Of a stretch of DNA of 64,000 nt, positions 27,174 to 34,347 are shown piece by piece (the stretch's first letter is position 1; the number at the start of each line of letters is the position of its first letter). The DNA lies in contig CALRMS020000019.1 in NCBI GenBank assembly GCA_943369275.1, positions 5,591 to 69,590 of the forward strand, in the 5' to 3' direction. The translations under genes and the position numbers were made by a program. The notes below the pieces were generated by a model, which worked only from the letters and a program-made list of their open reading frames with translations, had not been told where the DNA came from and did no database searches. The stretch is from Paragemmobacter maris_A. GTDB taxonomy: Bacteria > Pseudomonadota > Alphaproteobacteria > Rhodobacterales > Rhodobacteraceae.

Positions 27174-28184
27174 TCAGTTCGTCCGCCCGGCCATCGCCAG
27201 ACATTCGGAAAAGCGGTCAAAGGCCACATTCCCGCCTGACGCCACCACCAGCACCACCTTGCCCGCCACCGGCACCTGCCCCGCCAGCACGGCGGCCAGC
27301 GCCACCGCACCCGAAGGCTCCAGCACCAGCTTCAACACCTCGAACGCCCGCGCCATCGCCTCCGCGACAGGTGCATCCGCCACCGCCAACCCCGTCACCC
27401 CCGCCGCCTGACAGGCGGCAAAATTCGCAACCCCCGGCATCGGCGCCTGCAGCGCATCGCACAGCGTCGGCCCCCCCGGCGCCGCCACCCGTGCGCCCGC
27501 CCGCAGCGACAGGCCCATGCCGTCATGCCCCACGGGTTCGCAGCCCCAGATCGCCACACCGGGATGCGCCCCCCGCATCATCAGAGATACGCCCCCCATA
27601 AGCCCGCCACCGCCCACCGGGCAGACCACCACCTCCGGCACTGCGCCCGCCTCGCCCATCTGCGCCAGCGCCTCGACCGCCGCCGTCCCCTGCCCCGCGA
27701 TCACCGCCATGTCGTCAAACGGATGGAGCAGCACCAACCCCCGCTCCGCCGCCAGATCGCGCGCCATGCCTGCCGCCACCACCTCGCGCGGGGCATCACC
27801 GTGATGCGACAGCACCACCTCCGCCCCCAGCGCCAGCGTCGCCTCGCGCTTCGCCGCAGGCGCATCCCACGGCATCACGATGCTGACTGGCACCCCCAGA
27901 TCGCGCCCCGCCGCCGCCAAGCCTTGTGCGAAATTGCCGGATGAAAACGCCACCACGCCCCGCGCCCGCTCGGCATCCGTCAACTGCATCAACCGCCACA
28001 AAGCGCCGCGCAGCTTGAACGACCCCGTCCGCTGCAACCCTTCGGCTTTCACGAACAACCGCGCCGCCCCGCATTCCCGCGCCAGCACATCCGATTCCAG
28101 CAAAGGCGTCCGCCGCACCCGCCCTGTCAGCGCCTGATGCGCCGCCGCCATATGTGCCGGCTGTGGCAGGTCAATAAGGTGCAT
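27174..28184 (-). CDS. PLP-dependent threonine/serine dehydratase family protein
   Basis: A 336-residue fold-type II PLP enzyme. The lysine motif is 'GSFKLRGA' (about residues 51-58), and the phosphate-binding glycine loop is 'PVGGGGLMGGVSLM' (about 175-190). This matches threonine/serine ammonia-lyases and related ectoine-utilisation dehydratases (EutB type). It overlaps the end of betB by 14 bp and is followed by betA 18 bp downstream, so it is part of the bet transcript. The likely start is the ATG at 28184 ('MHLIDLPQP'). A role in nitrogen recovery linked to choline or osmolyte metabolism is an inference. Confidence 0.82.
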   Translation of the reverse strand: MHLIDLPQPAHMAAAHQALTGRVRRTPLLESDVLARECGAARLFVKAEGLQRTGSFKLRGALWRLMQLTDAERARGVVAFSSGNFAQGLAAAGRDLGVPVSIVMPWDAPAAKREATLALGAEVVLSHHGDAPREVVAAGMARDLAAERGLVLLHPFDDMAVIAGQGTAAVEALAQMGEAGAVPEVVVCPVGGGGLMGGVSLMMRGAHPGVAIWGCEPVGHDGMGLSLRAGARVAAPGGPTLCDALQAPMPGVANFAACQAAGVTGLAVADAPVAEAMARAFEVLKLVLEPSGAVALAAVLAGQVPVAGKVVLVVASGGNVAFDRFSECLAMAGRTN

Positions 28185-29625
28185 CCACCGGCCCCATCCC
28201 CACATAGACCGATTTCACCTGCGTGTAGTGCTCCACTGCCGCGCGCCCGTTCTCCCGCCCCACGCCCGACATCTTCGATCCACCAAAAGGCGACTCCACA
28301 GGCGTCAGGTTATAGGCGTTGATCCAGCACGTCCCGGCCTCCAGTGCCGCGATCACCCGATGTCCGCGCGTCAGGTCTGCCGTGAACACCCCCGCCGCCA
28401 GCCCGAATTCTGTGGCATTGGCCCGCGCGACCACCTCATCCTCACCGTCGAAATCCAGCACCGCCATCACCGGACCGAACACCTCTTCCCGCGCGATGGT
28501 CATCGCGTCGGTCACATCGGCAAACACCGTGGGCTGAACGAAATACCCGCTGTTGATCGCTGCCCGCCCGCCACCACAGATCAGCCGCGCGCCTTCGGCC
28601 TTGGCGGTTTCCATGTAACCCAGCACCTTGTCCATCTGCACCGCGCTGACCAAAGGCCCCATCTGCGTGGCCTCGTCCTGCGGATCGCCCAGAACGATCC
28701 CCGCCGTCCGCTCTGCCAAACGCGCAAGGAAACGGTCCTTGATCCCCTTCTGCACGAACACCCGCGTGCCATTGCTGCACACCTGCCCTGCCGAATAGAA
28801 ATTCCCCAGCATCGCCGCGCCAACCGCATCTTCGACGGATGCATCATCGAACACGATCAGGGGTGACTTGCCGCCCAATTCCATCGTCACATTGCGCACG
28901 CCATCCGCCGCCGCCGCATAGACGCGCCGCCCCGTCGGCACCGATCCCGTCAGCGACACCTTCGCCACGCGCGGATCGCTCACCAGCGCAGCCCCCACTG
29001 CCCCGCGCCCCTGCACGACATTGAACAACCCCGCAGGCAAGCCCGCCGCCACGAAAATCTCGGCCAGCTTCAGCGCGCCCAAAGGCGTCACTTCCGATGG
29101 CTTGAACACCATCGCATTGCCAAGGCTCAGCGCAGGCGCGGCCTTCCAGCAGGCAATCTGGCTGGGGTAGTTCCACGCCCCGATGCCCACGCAAACCCCC
29201 AAAGGCTCGCGGATCGTATAGACGAAATCCCGCCCCAGCGGGATCGTCTCGCCCGTCACCGTGGGGGCCAGCCCCGCAAACCATTCCAGACTGTCCGCCC
29301 CGCTCGGCCAATCGGCCACCCGCGTTTCCTGAATGGGCTTGCCGGTATCCAGCGTCTCCAGTTGCGCCAATTCCTCGCCCTGCTCGCGGATCATGTCCGC
29401 CGCGCGGCGCAGGATGCGCGCCCGTTCCACAGGTTTCAGAGCAGCCCATTCCCGCTGCGCCCGGTGGGCCGAGGCCAGCGCCGCCTCCACCACCGCGCTT
29501 GTCGCCTCATGCAACACGGCGATGACCTCGCCTGTCGCCGGATAGATCACCTTGATCTGCGCACCCGCGCTGTCCTCGACATATGCGCCATCGACAAAAT
29601 GGCTTCCTTGCGGTTGCGCCTTCAT
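28171..29625 (-). CDS. betB: Betaine aldehyde dehydrogenase
   Basis: NAD(P)-dependent oxidation of betaine aldehyde to glycine betaine. The 484-residue product has the ALDH signature 'VTMELGGKSPL' with the catalytic glutamate (about residue 247), the catalytic cysteine in 'FYSAGQVCSNGTRVFV' (about residue 281) and 'GAWNYPSQIACWKAAPAL', the pattern for BetB-type enzymes. Its start overlaps the betI stop (ATGA), and its end overlaps the dehydratase start. Confidence 0.95.
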   Translation of the reverse strand: MKAQPQGSHFVDGAYVEDSAGAQIKVIYPATGEVIAVLHEATSAVVEAALASAHRAQREWAALKPVERARILRRAADMIREQGEELAQLETLDTGKPIQETRVADWPSGADSLEWFAGLAPTVTGETIPLGRDFVYTIREPLGVCVGIGAWNYPSQIACWKAAPALSLGNAMVFKPSEVTPLGALKLAEIFVAAGLPAGLFNVVQGRGAVGAALVSDPRVAKVSLTGSVPTGRRVYAAAADGVRNVTMELGGKSPLIVFDDASVEDAVGAAMLGNFYSAGQVCSNGTRVFVQKGIKDRFLARLAERTAGIVLGDPQDEATQMGPLVSAVQMDKVLGYMETAKAEGARLICGGGRAAINSGYFVQPTVFADVTDAMTIAREEVFGPVMAVLDFDGEDEVVARANATEFGLAAGVFTADLTRGHRVIAALEAGTCWINAYNLTPVESPFGGSKMSGVGRENGRAAVEHYTQVKSVYVGMGPVDAPY

Positions 29626-30206
29626 GCGACCCGTCCCTTCAATTGAGCATTCAGATAATCCAGCGCCACCGCCACCGCCGCCTGCCCGTCGGGCGGCCCG
29701 GATTTCAGCACCTCGCGCAGGTAAAGCCCGTCGATCAGCGCACCCAGCCCTTCGGCCACCTCCGCCGCCCGCGCGCCCGCCAGAGGCCGCAGGCAGACCA
29801 TCAGGTTCGACCGCAGCCGCCCCTGATAAATGGCCAGCAATCGCTTCGCCTCCGGCACCGTCTGGGCCAGCACGTAGAAATTCAGCCAGGCCCCCACCAC
29901 CTCGCGCCGGAAGTTCCCGGCACTGAAACTGGCCGCCAGAATCGCCCGCAACCGCGCCTCCGGCCCCTCGGCCACCGCAAGCGCGCCCCGCACCTCGGCC
30001 CCGTACAGCGTCAACACATGGCGCATCGCGGCCAGGAATATCTCTTCCTTGGACCCGAAATAATGATGCGCAAGCGCGCTCGACATGCCCGCGCGCTTGG
30101 CGATCTGGCTCACCGTCACGTCCAGCGACCCGACCCGCCCGATTTCGCTGATCGTGGCTTTGACCAGCGCCGCCTTTCGGATAGGCTCCATCCCAAGCTT
30201 CGGCAT
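29622..30206 (-). CDS. betI: BetI, TetR-family choline-responsive repressor
   Basis: A 194-residue TetR repressor. The helix-turn-helix lies at about residues 10-55 ('VTVSQIAKRAGMSSALAHHYFGSKEEIFLAAM'), and the start 'MPKLGMEPIRKAALVKATI' is the usual BetI N-terminus. In other bacteria BetI represses bet genes and is released by choline. It is the first gene of the bet run, and its divergent partner is choX, with a candidate operator between them. The frame extends far upstream to 30695 opposite choX; that part is not real. Confidence 0.93.
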   Translation of the reverse strand: MPKLGMEPIRKAALVKATISEIGRVGSLDVTVSQIAKRAGMSSALAHHYFGSKEEIFLAAMRHVLTLYGAEVRGALAVAEGPEARLRAILAASFSAGNFRREVVGAWLNFYVLAQTVPEAKRLLAIYQGRLRSNLMVCLRPLAGARAAEVAEGLGALIDGLYLREVLKSGPPDGQAAVAVALDYLNAQLKGRVA

Positions 30207-30258
30207 ATCGGTCTGGCCCCCAAGAAAATCCTTGCCAAACCGAATAAGCGTGAAGTCT

Positions 30259-30272
30259 ATTGACTCGTCAAT
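30259..30272. promoter_or_regulatory. Candidate BetI operator
   Basis: Perfect inverted repeat ATTGA-CTCG-TCAAT, 53 bp upstream of betI and 28 bp upstream of choX. The arms resemble the ATTGA...TCAAT arms of the E. coli BetI operator. It is placed where one dimer could control both divergent transcripts. Confidence 0.65.
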
Positions 30273-30299
30273 CAACAAAAACTGCCAGGGAGACCGCTC

Positions 30300-31226
30300 A
30301 TGTTCAAACACCTCCTCCTCGCCAGCACCGCATCGCTTGCGCTGGCCGGGGCCGCCGCCGCCGAAGGCTGCGACACGGTCATCTTCTCGGATGTGGGCTG
30401 GACCGACATCACCGCCACCACCGCCGCCACCACCCTCGTGCTCGAGGCGCTGGGATATGAGACGGAAACCAAAGTCCTCTCCGTCCCCGTCACCTACACG
30501 GGCCTGGCCGAAGGCGATATCGACGTGTTCCTCGGCAACTGGATGCCCTCGATGGAGGCCGACATCGCCCCCTACCGCGACGCAGGCACCGTCGACACCG
30601 TCCGCGCCAATCTGGAAGGCGCGAAATACACGCTCGCCACCAATGAACATGGCGCCGCCCTCGGCATCACAGATTTCACGAAGATCAAGGATCACGCCGA
30701 GGCTCTCGGTTCGCAGATCTACGGCATCGAACCCGGCAATGACGGCAACCGTCTGGTGCTTGAGGCGATCGAAAGCCCCGCCTTCGGTATGGACGGCTTT
30801 GAAATCGTTGAATCGTCAGAGCAGGGCATGCTCGCCGAAGTGGCCAGCAAGACCGAGGCAGGTGAGCCCATCGTTTTCCTCGCCTGGGAACCCCACCCGA
30901 TGAACGCGAACTTCAAGCTGACCTACCTGACCGGTGGCGATGATCTGTTCGGGCCGAATTTCGGCGGGGCGACGATCTTTACCAACACCCGTGCGGGCTA
31001 TGTCGCCGAATGCCCGAACACCGGCAAACTGCTGCAGAACCTGGTCTTCACCCTGCCCATGGAAAACGAAATCATGGGCGCGATCCTGAATGACGGCGCC
31101 GATCCGCGCGATGCCGCCAAGGCATGGCTCACCGCCAACCCCACCATCTGGGAACCCTGGCTGGAGGGCGTGACGACCAAGGATGGCGGCGACGCCAAGG
31201 CCGCAGTCACCGCCGCCCTGCAATAA
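30300..31226 (+). CDS. choX: Choline ABC transporter substrate-binding protein
   Basis: Periplasmic choline/betaine-binding protein of 308 residues. Signal peptide at residues 1-21 (cleavage after AAA). The OpuAC-type domain begins 'CDTVIFSDVGWTDITATTA' and contains 'GNWMPSMEADIAPY', with the aromatic residues that box quaternary amines in ChoX; 'AWEPHPMNANFKLTYL' follows. It is separated from choW by a hairpin that could favour higher expression of the binding protein. Confidence 0.93.
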   Translation: MFKHLLLASTASLALAGAAAAEGCDTVIFSDVGWTDITATTAATTLVLEALGYETETKVLSVPVTYTGLAEGDIDVFLGNWMPSMEADIAPYRDAGTVDTVRANLEGAKYTLATNEHGAALGITDFTKIKDHAEALGSQIYGIEPGNDGNRLVLEAIESPAFGMDGFEIVESSEQGMLAEVASKTEAGEPIVFLAWEPHPMNANFKLTYLTGGDDLFGPNFGGATIFTNTRAGYVAECPNTGKLLQNLVFTLPMENEIMGAILNDGADPRDAAKAWLTANPTIWEPWLEGVTTKDGGDAKAAVTAALQ

Positions 31227-31249
31227 GCGCTCCGCCCTGCGGCAGGCAC

Positions 31250-31270
31250 CCGGGGGCTTCGCGCCCCCGG
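31250..31270 (+). terminator. Hairpin between choX and choW
   Basis: CCGGGGGC (31250-31257) pairs with GCCCCCGG (31263-31270), 5-nt loop, no immediate T-run. It probably works as a partial terminator or 3' stabiliser, giving more choX than choWV RNA. Confidence 0.6.
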
Positions 31271-31279
31271 ACCCCCGCG

Positions 31280-31302
31280 GGGTATTTTCCGCCAAGATGA
31301 AG
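31280..31302 (+). repeat. Interspersed GGGTATTTT..GCCAAGATGAA motif, copy 2
   Basis: GGGTATTTT, then CC, then GCCAAGATGAAG, ending 14 bases before the choW start codon; the AAGGGGGAAGG next to it serves as the ribosome binding site. See copies at 4049-4070 and 40364-40384. Confidence 0.7.
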
Positions 31303-31316
31303 GGGGAAGGCCGCAG

Positions 31317-32150
31317 ATGGAGTGGCTGACTGACACAAAGATACCGGTCGGAAAGGCCGCCAAGGCCGTGTTCGACTGGATGAACACCAATCTTGGTCCG
31401 CTATTCGACCTGATCTCCGCTGTGATGGAGGCGATGATCGACGGCATCCTGTGGGTGCTGCAAACGCCCCATCCGCTGATCATCATCGCGGCCTTCATCG
31501 CCCTTACATGGTATCTGCAAAGGTCGTGGAAAGTCTGCCTCGGCTGCCTGCTGGGCTTTCTGTTCATCCTCAACCAGGGCTATTGGGAAGAAACCACCGA
31601 AAGCCTGACCCTGATCCTTGCCGCCTGCGTGGTCTGCATGGGGCTTGGCGTGCCCATCGGCATCGCCGCCGCGCATCGCCCGCGCCTCTACCGCGCGATG
31701 GTCCCCGTGCTCGATCTGATGCAGACCCTGCCCACCTTCGTCTACCTGATCCCGGCCATCGTTTTCTTCGGTCTTGGCATGGTGCCGGGCCTGATCGCCA
31801 CCGTGATCTTCGTGCTGCCCGCCCCCATCCGCCTTACGCATCTGGGCATTTCAACCACCCCGCAGGCCCTGCTGGAGGCCGCCACCGCCTTTGGCGCCAC
31901 CCCGCGCCAGACCCTGTGGAAGGTCGAACTTCCCTACGCCCTGCCGCAGATCATGGCGGGCCTGAACCAGACCATCATGCTGTCGCTGTCCATGGTCGTC
32001 ATCGCGGCCCTTGTCGGGGCGAACGGCCTTGGTGTGCCGGTCGTCCGCGCGCTGAACTCGGTCAACTCCGCCCTCGGCTTTGAAGCCGGCTTCATCATCG
32101 TGGTCGTGGCCATCCTGCTTGACCGCATGCTTCGGGTGACGCGCAAATGA
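31317..32150 (+). CDS. choW: Choline ABC transporter permease
   Basis: A 277-residue inner-membrane permease of the ProW/ChoW type with about six helices. The binding-protein-dependent transport domain is visible from 'ESLTLILAACVVCMGLGVPIGIAA' (about residues 95-120) to the EAA-like loop 'LEAATAFGATPRQTLWKVELPYALPQIMAGLNQT' region (about 185-220), which contacts the ATPase. Its stop overlaps the choV start. Confidence 0.93.
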   Translation: MEWLTDTKIPVGKAAKAVFDWMNTNLGPLFDLISAVMEAMIDGILWVLQTPHPLIIIAAFIALTWYLQRSWKVCLGCLLGFLFILNQGYWEETTESLTLILAACVVCMGLGVPIGIAAAHRPRLYRAMVPVLDLMQTLPTFVYLIPAIVFFGLGMVPGLIATVIFVLPAPIRLTHLGISTTPQALLEAATAFGATPRQTLWKVELPYALPQIMAGLNQTIMLSLSMVVIAALVGANGLGVPVVRALNSVNSALGFEAGFIIVVVAILLDRMLRVTRK

Positions 32151-33190
32151 CCGCAAAACGCAACGCTGTAGAATTCGACCGCGTCTCCATCGTCTTTGGT
32201 GACAACCCCGACCGCGCCCTTCCGCTGATGGATGCAGGCAAGACCCGGGCCGAGGTGCAGCAGGCCTGCGGCCAAGTGCTGGGTGTGCATGACTGCACCC
32301 TGTCCGTGGCCGAAGGCGAAATCCTCGTCCTCATGGGCCTGTCAGGCTCGGGCAAGTCCACGCTGCTGCGCGGGGTCAACGCGCTCAACCCCGTGGTGCG
32401 CGGCGAGGTTCGGGTCTGGGATGGCAGCCGCATGGTTTCCGTCACCAAGGCCGATCCCGCCACCTTGCGCGAACTCCGCCTGTCACGCATTGCCATGGTG
32501 TTTCAGCAATTCGGCCTCCTGCCCTGGCGTACGGTGCGCGAAAACGTGGGCCTCGGCCTTGAACTTGCCGGCATCCCGGTGGAGGGGCGCCGCGCCAAGG
32601 TGGATGAACAGCTTGCGCTCGTGAACCTCACCCAATGGGCCGACCGCAAGGTGGGCGAACTGTCAGGCGGCATGCAGCAACGCGTGGGCCTCGCCCGCGC
32701 CTTCGTGACGCAAGCCCCGATCCTGTTGATGGACGAACCCTTCTCCGCCCTCGATCCGCTGATCCGGGCGCGATTGCAGGACGAACTCCTCGACCTGCAG
32801 GCAAAGCTGAAACGCACCATCGTCTTCGTCAGCCACGATCTGGATGAGGCGTTCAAGATCGGCAACCGTATCGCCCTGATGGATGGCGGCCGCATCGTCC
32901 AATGCGGCACCGCGCGCGAGATCATCGCCAACCCGGTCAGCGATTACGTCGCCGATTTCGTGGCCCACATGAACCCGCTCTCGGTGCTGACCGCACGCGA
33001 CGTGATGGAGGTCGGCCCCGGCACCGGCCCCAACGTGGATTGCGAAACGCCCGTCCGCACGGTGATGACCCTGCTCTCCGAAGGGGCCGGGGAATTGCAG
33101 GTGACCGAAGGCGGCCAGCCCATCGGCGTGATCCGCGCCCCGTCCCTGATGGCGCGGCTGATCGATCCGCGCGGCCAGAACCAGAAATAG
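32147..33190 (+). CDS. choV: Choline ABC transporter ATP-binding protein
   Basis: A 347-residue ATPase that drives ChoXW. Walker A 'GLSGSGKSTLLRGVNAL' (about residues 65-81), signature 'VGELSGGMQQRVGLARAF' (about 170-187), Walker B 'ILLMDEPFSALD' (about 192-203) and the switch 'VSHDLDEA'. The C-terminal part is a short CBS-like regulatory region ('VRTVMTLLSEGAGELQVTEGGQPIGVI'), typical for ProV/ChoV. ATGA overlap with choW. Confidence 0.93.
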   Translation: MTAKRNAVEFDRVSIVFGDNPDRALPLMDAGKTRAEVQQACGQVLGVHDCTLSVAEGEILVLMGLSGSGKSTLLRGVNALNPVVRGEVRVWDGSRMVSVTKADPATLRELRLSRIAMVFQQFGLLPWRTVRENVGLGLELAGIPVEGRRAKVDEQLALVNLTQWADRKVGELSGGMQQRVGLARAFVTQAPILLMDEPFSALDPLIRARLQDELLDLQAKLKRTIVFVSHDLDEAFKIGNRIALMDGGRIVQCGTAREIIANPVSDYVADFVAHMNPLSVLTARDVMEVGPGTGPNVDCETPVRTVMTLLSEGAGELQVTEGGQPIGVIRAPSLMARLIDPRGQNQK

Positions 33191-33203
33191 GACTTGAAAC
33201 AGG

Positions 33204-34265
33204 TCAGGGCCGGATGAAGGTCAGCGTGTTCCCACGCGGCAGATAGGACAGTTCCATCCGGTCGCCCGTCACCGACAGCACCGCATAGCATTGCATATCC
33301 GCAGGGTCGCCCCCCATCATCTGCAGGCTCATAAGCACTCCGCCCTGCGCCTCACCGCAGACATCTGACAGCGTCAGCACCGACACCCGCAGCACTTCGC
33401 CGTCATAGCGATCGGTCTGCTCCGATCCGGTGATCTCGATCTGCGACAGCGGGTCATCCGCGCTGACCCACAAGCCCTGCATCGCCGCGCGTTCAACTGC
33501 ATAGGGATCCTCCCCCAGCTCCAGCGATGCAATCGCGCCTTCCGCGGTGATGTCGCCGTAGACCAAAAGATCGCCCGAAACCATCAGCGCCGTCCCCATC
33601 GGCAAGGCGGCCATCGCCTCCAGCGCCGCCGGGTTGCTGTTGCCCGCCGCATAAGCAATCCAGCGCCAGCCTTCGGCATAGAAGGTGCACCCCTCCCCAC
33701 CTTCGGTCGGCCCGCATCCCTGCAGCACGGCATCCACCCGAAACGGTTCCCCGCTCTGGCCACGCTCAAAGCTTGGGGTCGCGGCGGCGGCAAGCAGGCC
33801 CGGCATATCCTCACCCTGCAAGGGGATCTCGTCAAACGCGGGCTCGGCGGCATCCGCCTGCTTCGCCCCGGGCGCGGCGGTCATGCGAAAAGTGAAATCC
33901 GTCGCCTCTGGCCCGGTGTCGATATGCGCAAAGGCCCGGCTTTCGGCGGCAAGTTCCGCGCAATCGCCATCCGCCCCGGTCAGGGTAAAGGCACCGGGTT
34001 TGGTGCAAAAGCTGTAGCCTTCGCCCGCAAAGGCAGCATCGCCAGCCAAGGTATAATAATAATGCTGCTGCTGCAGATCGCCCGCCTGCACCAGAGCGCA
34101 GGCACCGGGTTCGATCCCCCACCACCCCTCGCTGGTCCACACGCCCTCTGCCGCATAGGCAATGGCAACCGAGGCGCGGGCGTCCCGATCATTGCACAGC
34201 GTAAGCCCCGCCTCGGCCTGCCCGGCAATCAGCACCAGACCCGCAATCAAACCTGCACGCATCAC
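33204..34265 (-). CDS. DUF1036 domain secreted protein
   Basis: A 353-residue exported protein. Signal peptide at about residues 1-19 (cleavage after AEA), then a DUF1036 domain: 'LTLCNDRDARASVAIAYAAEGVWTSEGWWGIEPGACALV' spans its conserved Cys/Trp segment (residues 20-60), with 'YYYTLAGDAAFAGEGYSFCTKPGAF' after it. The C-terminal two-thirds ('LSQIEITGSEQTDRYDGEVLRVSVLTLSDVC') is an unassigned domain. Probably periplasmic; function unknown. It is convergent with choV. Confidence 0.82.
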   Translation of the reverse strand: MMRAGLIAGLVLIAGQAEAGLTLCNDRDARASVAIAYAAEGVWTSEGWWGIEPGACALVQAGDLQQQHYYYTLAGDAAFAGEGYSFCTKPGAFTLTGADGDCAELAAESRAFAHIDTGPEATDFTFRMTAAPGAKQADAAEPAFDEIPLQGEDMPGLLAAAATPSFERGQSGEPFRVDAVLQGCGPTEGGEGCTFYAEGWRWIAYAAGNSNPAALEAMAALPMGTALMVSGDLLVYGDITAEGAIASLELGEDPYAVERAAMQGLWVSADDPLSQIEITGSEQTDRYDGEVLRVSVLTLSDVCGEAQGGVLMSLQMMGGDPADMQCYAVLSVTGDRMELSYLPRGNTLTFIRP

Positions 34266-34347
34266 ACCCTCGATTCTACCACGTCCCGGAATGAAGCCGG
34301 GGCTGGGCTGCCTGTCCAGTGTCTTGCGTGCAAGATCGACGCGGCGC

